NCBI GenBank assembly: GCA_002439165.1
Contig: DJTE01000021.1
Span: 124,001 to 188,000 of the forward strand
Direction of reading: 5' to 3'
Length of the DNA stretch: 64,000 nucleotides
Origin: Chryseobacterium indologenes
Lineage (GTDB): Bacteria; Bacteroidota; Bacteroidia; Flavobacteriales; Weeksellaceae
The notes under the pieces are model-generated. The model saw only the letters and a program-made list of their open reading frames with translations. It searched no databases and was not told where the DNA came from. A program made the position numbers and the translations under genes. This document shows positions 35,050 to 44,080 of the stretch, piece by piece (position 1 is the stretch's first letter; each line of letters opens with the position of its first letter).

Positions 35050-35745
35050 ATGAAAATGCAGCACGTTTATTTTGATCTCGACAATACACTGTGGGATCAC
35101 CGCAGAAATGCCTATCTTACGATTAAAGACCTTTTCGAAGCACAGCAAATCTCTCTGAAGTATCATATTGACTTTGAAGAGTTTCATGCTGTATACCATG
35201 ATATCAATGAAGAACTCTGGGAAAAGATCAGAGACGGGATTATTGGTAAGGAATACCTGAGAGAACACCGCTTTTATGATACCTTCCTGCATTTTGGAGT
35301 TGAGAATAAAGAACTCGCTCTTTATTTTGAAGAAAACTTTCTCGACAATATTGTAGGGTATAATGAACTGGTGGAAGGAGCCCGGGATGTATTGGAATAT
35401 CTGAAGGCAAAGAATTACACGCTGCACATTATTTCCAACGGCTTCCAGGAAGTAACCGAAAGAAAATGTACCCTGTCGGGAATAGCTCCCTATTTCAGAA
35501 CCATTACCAGTGCCGATGCCATAGGAGTAAGAAAACCTGATCCTAAGATTTTCGAATATTCCTTAGGGCTTTCTGATGCGAAAAAAGAAGAAAGTATCCT
35601 CATTGGTGACGACTGGATTGCCGATGCTATGGGGGCCACAGACTTCGGGATGGATGCCATATTCTTCAATGTTTATAAGGAAGATAAGCAGAAGGATGGC
35701 CTGAAAGCTATTACCCATCTTCAACAGATTAAAGAATATCTGTAA
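35050..35745 (+). CDS. HAD-family nucleotidase, YjjG type
   Basis: A 231-aa hydrolase of the HAD superfamily, best matching noncanonical pyrimidine nucleotidases. Motif I is VYFDLDNTLWDH with the nucleophile Asp, motif II is LHIISNGFQEVTERK, motif III Lys is in GVRKPDPKIF and motif IV is LIGDDWIADAMGA. It starts at the ATG at 35050 (a second ATG at 35056 is possible). It probably cleans damaged pyrimidine nucleotides, but phosphatase specificity cannot be read from the sequence. A perfect 15-bp terminator follows. Confidence 0.9.
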   Translation: MKMQHVYFDLDNTLWDHRRNAYLTIKDLFEAQQISLKYHIDFEEFHAVYHDINEELWEKIRDGIIGKEYLREHRFYDTFLHFGVENKELALYFEENFLDNIVGYNELVEGARDVLEYLKAKNYTLHIISNGFQEVTERKCTLSGIAPYFRTITSADAIGVRKPDPKIFEYSLGLSDAKKEESILIGDDWIADAMGATDFGMDAIFFNVYKEDKQKDGLKAITHLQQIKEYL

Positions 35746-35825
35746 TAACTTTTAACATAGAATGATCTGTTGATTTGTGAGGTTATTTTTATCTCTTACA
35801 GATCAGCAGATGGTTGTACTAATAT

Positions 35826-35858
35826 AAACGTTATAGGTTTCAAAAACCTATAACGTTT
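35826..35858. terminator. Perfect 15-bp palindromic terminator
   Basis: AAACGTTATAGGTTT (35826-35840) and AAACCTATAACGTTT (35844-35858) with a 3-nt loop. It could act in both directions. Confidence 0.85.
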
Positions 35859-36166
35859 TAAAGCAAAATAATACGCAGAAAGTAAAAGACCTGCGTTATC
35901 CGCCCGATCTGCGAGCGAAAAAATTCTCTCATATATCACCCGATTTTTTAATTGGTTAATATATCCACTACATCAAATCAACGGAGTTGATTCCTCTTTG
36001 TTTCCTGAAATCAACAATGTCAATCATCAGCTTTGCGCGGAAGAAGTACATTGATCATAACCAATATCTATATTCTTATTTTTTCATCCATTTTTTTCGT
36101 TTCCCAATTCTTTCCCAAATTGATTCTGAACTTTGCTTCAGAATAACAACAGAAAAATATAGAATT
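35859..36166. other. Spacer with two small dyads
   Basis: No gene. CGCAGA...CTGCG words at 35874-35915 resemble decayed repeats. AATCAAC/GTTGATT (35976-35982, 35986-35992) and ATTCTGAA/TTCAGAAT (36123-36130, 36137-36144) are perfect dyads; the second lies 22 bp before the PepSY-like gene and could be an operator. Confidence 0.45.
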
Positions 36167-36616
36167 ATGAAAAATGTAAGAAAAATTACCGGAGCATTTA
36201 TTTTGATCTTTATGATGGCAAGTGGCTTTATATTCGCTCAGGACAGAGCTATTAATGCCGGCCAGCTTCCTAAAACTGCAAAGAATTTTCTTGCTGCCAA
36301 TTTCAAAGGGATTGCTGTGGGTTCAGCTGTTGAAGACAGAGCCATCTACGGAGTTGACGAATACAAAGTATACCTGGGTAACGGAATGAAGGTGGAATTT
36401 GACAGCAGCGGAAACTGGAAAGAAGTAGACGGAAAGCATCAGAAGCTGCCTTACGGATTCATCCCCGTTTCCATCAGGAATTATGCATCCAAAAACTTCC
36501 CGAATACATATATCGTAAAAATCGAGAAAGAAAGATGGTCTTACAAGGCCGAGCTTTCGAATGGCCTGGACCTGGAGTTCGACAAAAACGGAAACTTCAG
36601 AAAAATTGACGACTAA
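36167..36616 (+). CDS. Exported protein with two PepSY-like repeats
   Basis: A 149-aa secreted protein. The start is the ATG at 36167, which gives a clean signal peptide (MKNVRKITGAFILIFMMASG and FIFAQ); a longer open frame back to 35987 has none. Two tandem PepSY-like (BLIP-type) units follow: LPKTAKNFLAANFKG with YGVDEYKVYLGNGMKVEFDS, then IPVSIRNYASKNFPNTYIVK with SYKAELSNGLDLEFDKNGNF. Such proteins are thought to bind or inhibit partners in the periplasm and often sit beside two-component systems, as here. The sensory link to the kinase at 37635 is inference. Confidence 0.88.
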   Translation: MKNVRKITGAFILIFMMASGFIFAQDRAINAGQLPKTAKNFLAANFKGIAVGSAVEDRAIYGVDEYKVYLGNGMKVEFDSSGNWKEVDGKHQKLPYGFIPVSIRNYASKNFPNTYIVKIEKERWSYKAELSNGLDLEFDKNGNFRKIDD

Positions 36617-36651
36617 TATAATTTATTGATAACACCTTAAATCCTGATATT

Positions 36652-36861
36652 ATGGTAAACTGGAATATAATCCGCGGAAAAGCAGAAAATACCTCTTCCG
36701 GGAGAATAAGAAAAACGATCGTGTCTTTTTTAACAAGACATTATCCGTGCAGCATTGTAGTCTCTGTTGAAAAAGGGTTCAATGCTTATAAAATAAGCCT
36801 GATGAATGGCCTCTGCTTCATTTTTGATGCAGACGGAAGACATATAAAAACTCATTTTTAA
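36652..36861 (+). CDS. 69-aa single PepSY-like unit without signal peptide
   Basis: A 69-residue protein that aligns with the second repeat of its neighbour: KTIVSFLTRHYPCSIVVSVE against SIRNYASKNFPNTYIVKIEK, then YKISLMNGLCFIFDADGRHI against the neighbour's YKAELSNGLDLEFDKNGNF. No signal peptide is visible, so it would stay in the cytoplasm unless the true start differs. It lies 35 bp after the PepSY-like gene and ends just before a terminator. It may be a functional one-unit protein or a remnant of a longer one. Confidence 0.6.
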   Translation: MVNWNIIRGKAENTSSGRIRKTIVSFLTRHYPCSIVVSVEKGFNAYKISLMNGLCFIFDADGRHIKTHF

Positions 36862-36873
36862 AGAACAGATCAG

Positions 36874-36904
36874 TTATAGCCTCCACAACGGAGGTTATAA
36901 TTTT
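36874..36904 (+). terminator. Terminator between the PepSY pair and the two-component genes
   Basis: TTATAGCCTCC (36874-36884) pairs with GGAGGTTATAA (36890-36900), with one G-U pair, followed by TTTT. Confidence 0.8.
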
Positions 36905-36905
36905 A

Positions 36906-36913
36906 TATATTTG
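36906..36913 (+). promoter_or_regulatory. -7 box of the two-component operon
   Basis: TATATTTG fits TAnnTTTG and lies 51 bp before the response-regulator start. No clear TTTG element stands 20 nt upstream, where the terminator stem lies. Confidence 0.4.
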
Positions 36914-36963
36914 ATAGAATTTAATGTTGAACCTGCCGGTGGCTGCAGATAAATGACCGCTGT

Positions 36964-37635
36964 ATGAAGATTTTAATTATTGAAGACGAACCGGAGCTGA
37001 GAGAAACCGTACAGAGCTTTCTGGAGGCAGAACACTTTATTGTGGAATATGCTCCGGATTACAGCTCCGGACTGGACAAGATCATCTCCTATGAATATGA
37101 CTGCATTCTTCTGGATATTATGCTGCCGGACGGAAACGGTATTGAGCTGCTGAGAGAGATCAAAAAAATGCATAAAAAAGATCCTGTAATTATTTTATCA
37201 GCCAAAGATTCTGTGGACGATAAAGTAGCCGGGCTGGAAATAGGTGCGGATGATTATCTGGCCAAGCCGTTTCACCTGGCAGAACTGATGGCGAGAATAA
37301 GGTCTGTGATCCGGAGAAAAAATCAGGATGGAGAAAATACAATCGTATATAAGAATATTTCCATTGATCCCGAGAACAGAATTGTAAAAGTAGGCGGTGA
37401 GGAACTGGTTCTAAACAGGAAAGAATATGATCTGCTGTATTATTTTGTCATTCAGCCGGAAAAAACACTTCAGAAAACCACTCTGGCAGAAGCGATATGG
37501 GGCGATTACATCGATCAGGCAGACAGTCTGGATTTTATTTATTCACAGATTAAGAATCTCCGCAAAAAACTGAAAACACTCCACGCGGAAGCCGATTTTC
37601 AGGCTGTTTACGGGATAGGCTATAAATTTGTCTGA
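36964..37635 (+). CDS. OmpR-type response regulator
   Basis: A 223-aa regulator. The receiver domain has EDEPELRE, phosphoacceptor D51 in CILLDIMLPDG and Lys in DDYLAKPF. The winged-helix output domain contains LNRKEYDLLYYFVIQPEKTL and SQIKNLRKKLKTL. Its stop codon overlaps the kinase start (TGATG). It probably partners the kinase that follows. Confidence 0.95.
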   Translation: MKILIIEDEPELRETVQSFLEAEHFIVEYAPDYSSGLDKIISYEYDCILLDIMLPDGNGIELLREIKKMHKKDPVIILSAKDSVDDKVAGLEIGADDYLAKPFHLAELMARIRSVIRRKNQDGENTIVYKNISIDPENRIVKVGGEELVLNRKEYDLLYYFVIQPEKTLQKTTLAEAIWGDYIDQADSLDFIYSQIKNLRKKLKTLHAEADFQAVYGIGYKFV

Positions 37636-38924
37636 TGAAAGTTTCGTTAAAATATTATACCATAAAATACCTGATCGTTATCCTTCTGCTCATTATTGCA
37701 GTCTGGGCCGGGCTTTTTTATGCCTATATTCTGGATGAGGTTTACGATAATGTGGATGATGGGCTTAAAGACCGGAAAATACAGATCATTAAAGCGGTTT
37801 ACCTTGATCCGAAACTGCTGGACAGCAAAGATTTCGGATTTAATGAATTTAAGATCAGACCCATTACAGAAACGGAATACAGGGAGAAAAACAGGCTCTA
37901 CAACAAGATGTTTTACATGGAGTATGACGATAAAGACCAGCCTTACAGAGTCCTTGAAACGGATTTTATCGATCAGTTCGGGAAAAAACAGCGCCTGGAA
38001 ATACGGACATCTACCGTAGAACAGGATGAGCTGGTGTATGATCTTACAACAGCTTTGATTGTGCTGTATATTCTTCTTGTTATCAGTATTGTAGTGGTCA
38101 ACGGTTATCTGCTCAATAAAGCGATGCGTCCGTTTTATGCCATTCTGGAAAAGCTTAAAAAATATCAGTTCGGGAGCTCTGCCGTTCAGGAGATCCGGGA
38201 TTATTCAATAACAGAGTTTGAAGAGCTGAATGTAGAGATCAACGGAATGATTGAGCGGAATGAGCTGGTATTTCATCAGCAGAAACAGTTCATCGAAAAT
38301 GCATCACACGAACTTCAGACTCCGCTGGCGATTGTAATCAACAAGATTGATCTGGCCATTCAGAATGAATGTCCTGACAAAAACAGTCTTCTTTTGCTTA
38401 CAGAAGTAAAAAGCGATCTTAGGAGGATGGCCGGACTGAATAAATCGCTGCTGATGCTTTCCAAAATTGAAAACAGCCAGTTCAGCCAAACCTCGAAACT
38501 GGATTTTAATGAAAAGATCTCCGGTCTGGTAAAGAGCTACGAAGATTTTACTGATTTTAAAAAAATTAAGGTAAATATAGAAGAGAAAGGGTACTTTATC
38601 GCCGATTTCAATCCTGATCTTGCGGAAATTCTGCTTTCCAATCTGCTTAAAAATGCAGTGAAATACACCCATCAGGAGGGAACCGTAGAGATTATCGTGG
38701 AGGATAACAGACTGACCTTCCGGAATACCGGAGCTTCAGAACCTCTGGATTCTTCAAGGATTTTTACCCGTTTCTATAAACAGGGATCAGATCACAGCTC
38801 TACCGGACTTGGGCTGTCGATTATCAGAACAATTATCCGGCAATACCCCGGTTGGGATATTATTTATCGGTTTGAAGAGGGCATGCATTCCTTCATTCTT
38901 ACAAAAGCTACAATTCAGTATTGA
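37635..38924 (+). CDS. Membrane sensor histidine kinase
   Basis: A 429-aa kinase with two transmembrane helices (about 9-30, LIVILLLIIAVWAGLFYAYI; about 138-162, IVLYILLVISIVVVNGYLL), a periplasmic loop of about 110 residues and a HisKA domain with H225 in IENASHELQTPLAIVIN. The HATPase domain has LLSNLLKNAVKYT and HSSTGLGLSIIRTIIRQYPG. The periplasmic loop is acidic and shows no known sensor fold. A PepSY-like protein gene just upstream may provide the periplasmic input (inference). A hairpin shared with trpS follows. Confidence 0.94.
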   Translation: MKVSLKYYTIKYLIVILLLIIAVWAGLFYAYILDEVYDNVDDGLKDRKIQIIKAVYLDPKLLDSKDFGFNEFKIRPITETEYREKNRLYNKMFYMEYDDKDQPYRVLETDFIDQFGKKQRLEIRTSTVEQDELVYDLTTALIVLYILLVISIVVVNGYLLNKAMRPFYAILEKLKKYQFGSSAVQEIRDYSITEFEELNVEINGMIERNELVFHQQKQFIENASHELQTPLAIVINKIDLAIQNECPDKNSLLLLTEVKSDLRRMAGLNKSLLMLSKIENSQFSQTSKLDFNEKISGLVKSYEDFTDFKKIKVNIEEKGYFIADFNPDLAEILLSNLLKNAVKYTHQEGTVEIIVEDNRLTFRNTGASEPLDSSRIFTRFYKQGSDHSSTGLGLSIIRTIIRQYPGWDIIYRFEEGMHSFILTKATIQY

Positions 38925-38940
38925 TTTTTCAGCAAAAAAT

Positions 38941-38969
38941 AACGGCTGTCTCAAAACCGGACAGCCGTT
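38941..38969. terminator. Bidirectional terminator between kinase and trpS
   Basis: AACGGCTGTC (38941-38950) and GACAGCCGTT (38960-38969) form a 10-bp stem between convergent genes, with A and T runs on either side. Confidence 0.93.
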
Positions 38970-38991
38970 TTCTTATGGATGAAACTTAGCA

Positions 38992-39960
38992 TTAAAATCC
39001 TAAGCTTGTTCTTACTCTTTTCAGGGTTTCCTGGGCAACAGGTCTTGTTTTTTCGGCCCCCTGCTGTAATTTTGCTTCCAGCTCATCAAGGTTGTTCATA
39101 TAATAATTGAACGTTTCCCTTTCTTTGGCAAAACGCACCATAATAAGATCCAGCAGCTCTTTTTTAGCATGTCCGTATCCGAAATTTCCGGCAAGATACC
39201 TGGCTCTTAATTCCTCCGTCTGTTCAGGAGTGGCAATCAGCTGATAGATCGCAAAAACTTTGTCGGTTTCAGGATCTTTAGGCTCTTCCAGGGCTTTGGA
39301 ATCCGTTTCAATGCTCATGACCTGTTTTTTCAGTTCCTTTTCAGGAAGGAAGATATTGATGATGTTTCCTCTGGATTTAGACATCTTCTGGCCATCCGTT
39401 CCGGGAACATATTTCGTGTCTTCCTGAAGTTCAGATTGTGGAAGAACAAGAATTTCTCCCATCTGGTTGTTGAATCTGGCGGCCACATCTCTTGCAAATT
39501 CCAGATGCTGAAGCTGATCTTTTCCTACGGGAACGATCTCTGCATCATACAGTAAAATATCTGCTGCCATCAGGATCGGGTAGGTAAATAAACCCGCATT
39601 CACGTCCTGAAGACGGTCTGCTTTATCCTTGAATGAATGTGCCAGTGTTAATCTTTGGTAGGGGAAAAAACAAGATAAATGCCAAGATAGTTCACAGGTT
39701 TCAGGGATGTCACTCTGTCTGTAAAAGAATGTTTTTTCGGTGTCCAGCCCACAAGCAAGCCAAGCCGCAGCAATTTCGTAGGTATTCTGTCTTAACGTCT
39801 GCGCATCCTTAATCTGGGTAAGGGTGTGAAGATTCGCAATAAATAAAAATGATTCATTTCCTTCCTGCTTGGAAAGTTCAATAGCAGGAATAATCGCCCC
39901 AAGCAGATTTCCAAGGTGGGGGGTTCCGGTGGCTTGAATGCCGGTAAGAATTCTTGACAT
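38992..39960 (-). CDS. trpS: Tryptophanyl-tRNA synthetase
   Basis: A 322-aa class I synthetase charging tRNA-Trp. The HIGH-type motif is in SRILTGIQATGTPHLGNLLG and the KMSKS motif is in GTDGQKMSKSRGNIINI. DILLYDAEIVPVGKDQLQHL is the tryptophan-site segment. Length is usual for bacteria. It is transcribed alone, leftward, toward the shared terminator. Confidence 0.97.
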   Translation of the reverse strand: MSRILTGIQATGTPHLGNLLGAIIPAIELSKQEGNESFLFIANLHTLTQIKDAQTLRQNTYEIAAAWLACGLDTEKTFFYRQSDIPETCELSWHLSCFFPYQRLTLAHSFKDKADRLQDVNAGLFTYPILMAADILLYDAEIVPVGKDQLQHLEFARDVAARFNNQMGEILVLPQSELQEDTKYVPGTDGQKMSKSRGNIINIFLPEKELKKQVMSIETDSKALEEPKDPETDKVFAIYQLIATPEQTEELRARYLAGNFGYGHAKKELLDLIMVRFAKERETFNYYMNNLDELEAKLQQGAEKTRPVAQETLKRVRTSLGF

Positions 39961-40076
39961 TTGTTTTAAATTATCTGATTAAAAAATAAAAAGCAAAAAT
40001 ACTAAAGATTGAAGTGGCAGGCAAATTCTTTTTGAACCCTGATATTTTTAGAAACCTCTGTATAGGATTTTTAGAT

Positions 40077-40084
40077 TATATTTG
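40077..40084 (+). promoter_or_regulatory. -7 box before the membrane protein gene
   Basis: TATATTTG at 40077-40084 fits TAnnTTTG and lies 17 bp before the ATG at 40102. Confidence 0.5.
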
Positions 40085-40101
40085 TAAAAACACCATTTTA
40101 T

Positions 40102-41463
40102 ATGGAAAATAACCATTTCCTTTCATCAAAGCTTTTCAAAGCTCTTAAAAGTCTCTGGATCTTATTTCTTATCTGTCTGGTTACGGATTTTGTGACCCGG
40201 TATTTTGATCCTGAACAGCCGAATACCTTCTCTAAAATTCTGGATAATCTGTCTTATGCAGTTAACGCATTGTTTTTTCTATGGTATTTTATAGTGAATA
40301 AGCGGTGGAAATCCGTACTGATCATTCTTCCGTTTCTGCTGATGTTCTGCTTTTTTATGAAGGATATCCGTGATATGGTGGATTATTATATTCCGTTTGA
40401 GCAAAAGATCAACTCTGTTACCCTGAGAAAATGGACCTATCTTATCCTGCAGCTTATTGTAGTCTGGGTGATCGCCAAAAGATATCAGGCAGAAGAAAAG
40501 ACCGGCAGTAAATACATTATGGTGAAACTTTTTGTGCTGAATTTAGCTTTGTTTTCACTATATCATTCGGATTTAGGATTTATAGAAAACCTGATCGGTT
40601 CCGCTTCCTATAATTCAAAATCAACAGAATTTATCGTCACTTTCATCTACTATTTCCTCAGCAGTATCAAAAGTACAGCTTATCTGGGAGCATTTTTATT
40701 TTTAACGGGATGTATCGTGAGAGGGGAGAATATCTATACTTTTTCTAAAAATGCCCTGGAATATGCAGGCCGTTATTTCTGGACCACATCTTTCATCATG
40801 ATCACCTGTGTGATATTTGTCTTTTTTGCCCTTCTTGAAAGCGCATTTAAGCTGGAACTGGATTTCCTCGGCAAGAATATGAATATGTTCGGGTGGATCA
40901 GCACGATCGTTCTGGTTGTACTTTTCATCATCAGTTCCAGGTTTACGGGGCAATTCTTAAAAGAAAGAAGTATTCTGAAAAATAAATATTACGGAGCTGC
41001 GGGTGCTTCGGTCTGGATTCCGGTGATCAACATTATTTCGCTTCTGATGATCCGGTTTGATGACAAAATTAAATTTCTGGCTCCTGCCCATGTCGGTAAA
41101 GCAAAGAAAATACACCTTGCCGTTATCGTATTGCTTTTGTTGTTTCAGTTTAGAAAAGGAATCATGGCCGGAAAAACGGATGATATCCTGTCGTGCATTA
41201 TTTATATTGCCGCTTTCATTACCGTGGCATACATCAAAAAATTCACCTGGGTTTTCCCTTTAGTTTTGGCACTGATCGTAACAGCTATAAAAGTATATCC
41301 TTTCTACAACGAACTTTATGCACAGGAGTTTATTTTTAAAGACTATGTGATGGACTTCCTTAAAAATACGGCTTCCATTACCCTGGTCCTTACTGTGATT
41401 GTCTTTTACGGAATTTATTACATTGCCTACCAGACGCTCAATGACAAAAAAATAAAAGCTTAA
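40102..41463 (+). CDS. Polytopic membrane protein, function unknown
   Basis: A 453-aa inner-membrane protein with about twelve hydrophobic segments, beginning LWILFLICLVTDFVTRYF and ending LVLTVIVFYGIYYIAYQTLN, with few charged loops. I do not recognise a family; no transporter signature, catalytic motif or soluble domain is visible. It is probably monocistronic, since the downstream genes are on the other strand. Confidence 0.7.
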   Translation: MENNHFLSSKLFKALKSLWILFLICLVTDFVTRYFDPEQPNTFSKILDNLSYAVNALFFLWYFIVNKRWKSVLIILPFLLMFCFFMKDIRDMVDYYIPFEQKINSVTLRKWTYLILQLIVVWVIAKRYQAEEKTGSKYIMVKLFVLNLALFSLYHSDLGFIENLIGSASYNSKSTEFIVTFIYYFLSSIKSTAYLGAFLFLTGCIVRGENIYTFSKNALEYAGRYFWTTSFIMITCVIFVFFALLESAFKLELDFLGKNMNMFGWISTIVLVVLFIISSRFTGQFLKERSILKNKYYGAAGASVWIPVINIISLLMIRFDDKIKFLAPAHVGKAKKIHLAVIVLLLLFQFRKGIMAGKTDDILSCIIYIAAFITVAYIKKFTWVFPLVLALIVTAIKVYPFYNELYAQEFIFKDYVMDFLKNTASITLVLTVIVFYGIYYIAYQTLNDKKIKA

Positions 41464-41691
41464 AGTAGGTTTCCGTTCTGTTTCAAACATTAAGGTCTTT
41501 AAGTTTTAAGATGAGCTAAGGAAAAAATCAAATTTTTTTTAAGCAGGATTTCGCATGAAGACTTTCTTCTTCCAGCTTTCAACTGCCTTGAATCAGGTAT
41601 TTTTATCCCAAGCTGAAGTTAAGCCGGCTTAATGGTTTAAAAAGATTCCGGATATAAGCGCAGCATCCAAATGCAAAGGCAGAATTCATTA

Positions 41692-42216
41692 TTAATTTTT
41701 TCTCAGGATGATTGAGGTCTTATTGAACATGCTTTCTCCGTCACTGTCTTTAGGCTTTATTTTATAGTCGAAAGTATATTTGCCATCTTTTTCAATAGGA
41801 ATACGGGTAATTTCCTGTTCAAATTCCCAGGAGGCCTTCACAGATTTTTCTTCACTGATTTCAGTGCTGTCCGTTGGAGATTCCTGTCTGTCTTCTTTCT
41901 CTTCTTCCTGCACCGAATAATCGGAATTGATCCTCTTTTCCGAACCTGAAAACATCGGCAGGGTGGCATTGCTCACCGTATTTCCGTCAAGGCTGAGGTT
42001 ATAGATGAGGTCGAAAGAAGGAACGATCCCGTTGGTGATAAAGGAAGCATCCAGTTTCCCCCAGACCACAAGTACATCGCCTTTTTTCAGATCCAGATGA
42101 TCTTCCGTGTTGACTAATTTAGGATCTGCCGGATTTTCACCGGATATTTTCTCTCCCACAGGACTGCAGGAGAACAGCATCAGATAACATAATAAGAAAA
42201 CAGATATAGGTTTCAT
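41692..42216 (-). CDS. Lipoprotein, function unknown
   Basis: A 174-aa lipoprotein with signal and lipobox MKPISVFLLCYLMLFSC. The middle is acidic and serine-rich (SVQEEEKEDRQESPTDSTEI), flanked by beta-rich stretches. No domain is recognised. It begins 6 bp after the preceding lipoprotein gene and is last in the leftward ileS-lspA gene run. Confidence 0.75.
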   Translation of the reverse strand: MKPISVFLLCYLMLFSCSPVGEKISGENPADPKLVNTEDHLDLKKGDVLVVWGKLDASFITNGIVPSFDLIYNLSLDGNTVSNATLPMFSGSEKRINSDYSVQEEEKEDRQESPTDSTEISEEKSVKASWEFEQEITRIPIEKDGKYTFDYKIKPKDSDGESMFNKTSIILRKN

Positions 42217-42222
42217 GGTGAA

Positions 42223-43392
42223 TTAGATTTTTAGATGTTTACTGAAGTAATCGTTCATAAGGGCAATAATGTCGTTGCCGTCCTTATTGGTCATACTGAT
42301 CAGGTAAAACTGACCCTTACCGGTCTTTATTGAGCTGATGATGAAATATTCGGGAGGACCGCTGTAAGTATAGGTTTCCGAGTCTTCTGCCCTTACAAGA
42401 ATACTGTTGCTGCTGATTCTTTTGATGAATTTAAGCTGGTCATCATACCTGTATTTTTTTCTAAAATATCCGTCAGTAAGGCGGTTTTCAAAAGGAAGTT
42501 CCTCAAAAGTTCCTGAAAAATCAGAGTCAGCAATTAATTTTGTCTGGTCTATTCCTTTCTGGCTGTGGTTCTGATCACGATAGAGGTATAGGTCCAGATG
42601 GGGCATTTCAATATTGGCGCTGTCATTGTCTTTCAGGAAATATTTCAGCTCTTTCTGAAGGGATGTGTAATAACGGTCATAGCTTTTCAGCTCAATCGCC
42701 GAAAGTCCGGGCTTTATTTTTTCCCAGCTCAGGCTTTCAGGAGATGCTTCTTTATCAAAAGCAAGCAGGTTTCTCGCTTTCTTATAAGCTGAAAACAATG
42801 AAGCGTACTGAAGTTTTTCATCATTATACTTTGGGGTTTCAGCGGTATAGAGGTAGTATCTTTTTGTGGCGGGATCATACTGCCTGTAATAGAGTTTTTT
42901 ATGACCGAAAGAATCAATGAAGATCAGGGTATTTTTATCTTCCAGCAGAATTTTTTCCGCGGGATTGAATTTTTTAATCTCCGAAACCGGGTAAATATCA
43001 GGATTATCTGAGGTCCCGACCATAAGTACCTCCCCGGAATCTTCATCGGAAAAATTATTCCTGATACTGATTCCTGATGGTAACAGTGATTCATCCTCAA
43101 CCTGGGAAGGGTGTTCCGGATCCTCAAGAATAATGTTGGGGCTTGAAAAAGAATATTCTTTAAGATAATTGCCTAACGGAAGCATTAAGTCTACGGACGA
43201 TGCAGAGTCGATGTCGAAGGTAAGTTTCTCCAGGTATACCGGTTTCTGGTCTTCTGCTTTCCGGACGGAATCAATGGAAGATTGGGGAATTCCCAAAAGC
43301 ATATCGGTATATCCCGTGTCTTTATCTTTTCCTCCGCAGGAAAGAAGAAGCAGGAAGGAAGTTACAAAAAGTCCAAAATAAGATTTTTTCAT
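42223..43392 (-). CDS. Large lipoprotein, function unknown
   Basis: A 389-aa lipoprotein with lipobox MKKSYFGLFVTSFLLLLSC followed by GGKDKDTGYTD. The mature protein is rich in charged residues and tyrosine, with no recognisable domain. It is followed at 6 bp by another lipoprotein gene, so the two are likely made together. They lie downstream of the lipoprotein signal peptidase gene lspA. Confidence 0.75.
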   Translation of the reverse strand: MKKSYFGLFVTSFLLLLSCGGKDKDTGYTDMLLGIPQSSIDSVRKAEDQKPVYLEKLTFDIDSASSVDLMLPLGNYLKEYSFSSPNIILEDPEHPSQVEDESLLPSGISIRNNFSDEDSGEVLMVGTSDNPDIYPVSEIKKFNPAEKILLEDKNTLIFIDSFGHKKLYYRQYDPATKRYYLYTAETPKYNDEKLQYASLFSAYKKARNLLAFDKEASPESLSWEKIKPGLSAIELKSYDRYYTSLQKELKYFLKDNDSANIEMPHLDLYLYRDQNHSQKGIDQTKLIADSDFSGTFEELPFENRLTDGYFRKKYRYDDQLKFIKRISSNSILVRAEDSETYTYSGPPEYFIISSIKTGKGQFYLISMTNKDGNDIIALMNDYFSKHLKI

Positions 43393-43423
43393 AGCATGGT
43401 TATAGATCTTAAAAATACTAAAA

Positions 43424-44068
43424 TCATTTTATTTCAATCCTGTCTCCGCCAAATTTTGGTTCAACTCCTAAAATAAGATCCCAATATACTTTGGCTTTGG
43501 CTAAATATTCCCGCAGATTGGTCTTTAAACCTGCATATCTGTTTACATCGGGCGCATTATACCCAAAGGCTTCCATTCCGTTTTTGCGGGCTAAAAAAAC
43601 CGCCCTTTCATTATGGAACTTCTGTGAAACGATGACTAATTGGGTCTGTCCGAAGATTTCCTTTGCCCTGATCACCGAATCCAGGGTACGGAATCCTGCA
43701 TGATCCATATATATTTTGTCCTGCGGAACTCCGTTCTGTATCAGTGCATACTGCATATCTTCCGGTTCATTATAGTCTTTGGTACCGTTGTCTCCGCTTA
43801 CGATGATGTACCGGATTCTGCCGCTTTTGTAAAGGTCTGCGGCAGCCTGAATTCGGTTGTAGAAATAAGCGTTCGGCATTCCGTTGCTCAGGGTTTTTCC
43901 GGTGCCCAGAAGGAGAGCTGTTTTTGTCTTTGGAACATCTGCAATCCTGTAGGATACAAATACACGGCTTTCCTGTCTGATGCTGTAATTGGCCCAGGCT
44001 GTAAAAATAATTCCTGCCACAAGAAGAAGCAGGAAAATTTTAAACATATTTTTGATTGTTTTTTTCAT
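43424..44068 (-). CDS. SanA/YdcF-like DUF218 membrane protein
   Basis: A 214-aa protein with one N-terminal membrane helix (IFLLLLVAGIIFTAWANYSI) and a DUF218 domain: TKTALLLGTGKTLSNGMPNA, YKSGRIRYIIVSGDNGTKDY, IYMDHAGFRTLDSVIRAKEI, VIVSQKFHNERAVFLARKNG. It belongs with SanA, which affects envelope permeability to vancomycin in enterobacteria; the biochemical activity is unknown. It lies 12 bp downstream of lspA and is presumably in the same operon. Confidence 0.9.
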   Translation of the reverse strand: MKKTIKNMFKIFLLLLVAGIIFTAWANYSIRQESRVFVSYRIADVPKTKTALLLGTGKTLSNGMPNAYFYNRIQAAADLYKSGRIRYIIVSGDNGTKDYNEPEDMQYALIQNGVPQDKIYMDHAGFRTLDSVIRAKEIFGQTQLVIVSQKFHNERAVFLARKNGMEAFGYNAPDVNRYAGLKTNLREYLAKAKVYWDLILGVEPKFGGDRIEIK

Positions 44069-44080
44069 CAGGAATTCCTT

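Noticed and set aside
35987..36166. 60-residue upstream extension of the PepSY-like protein
   Set aside because: It would bury the signal peptide that starts at the ATG at 36167.
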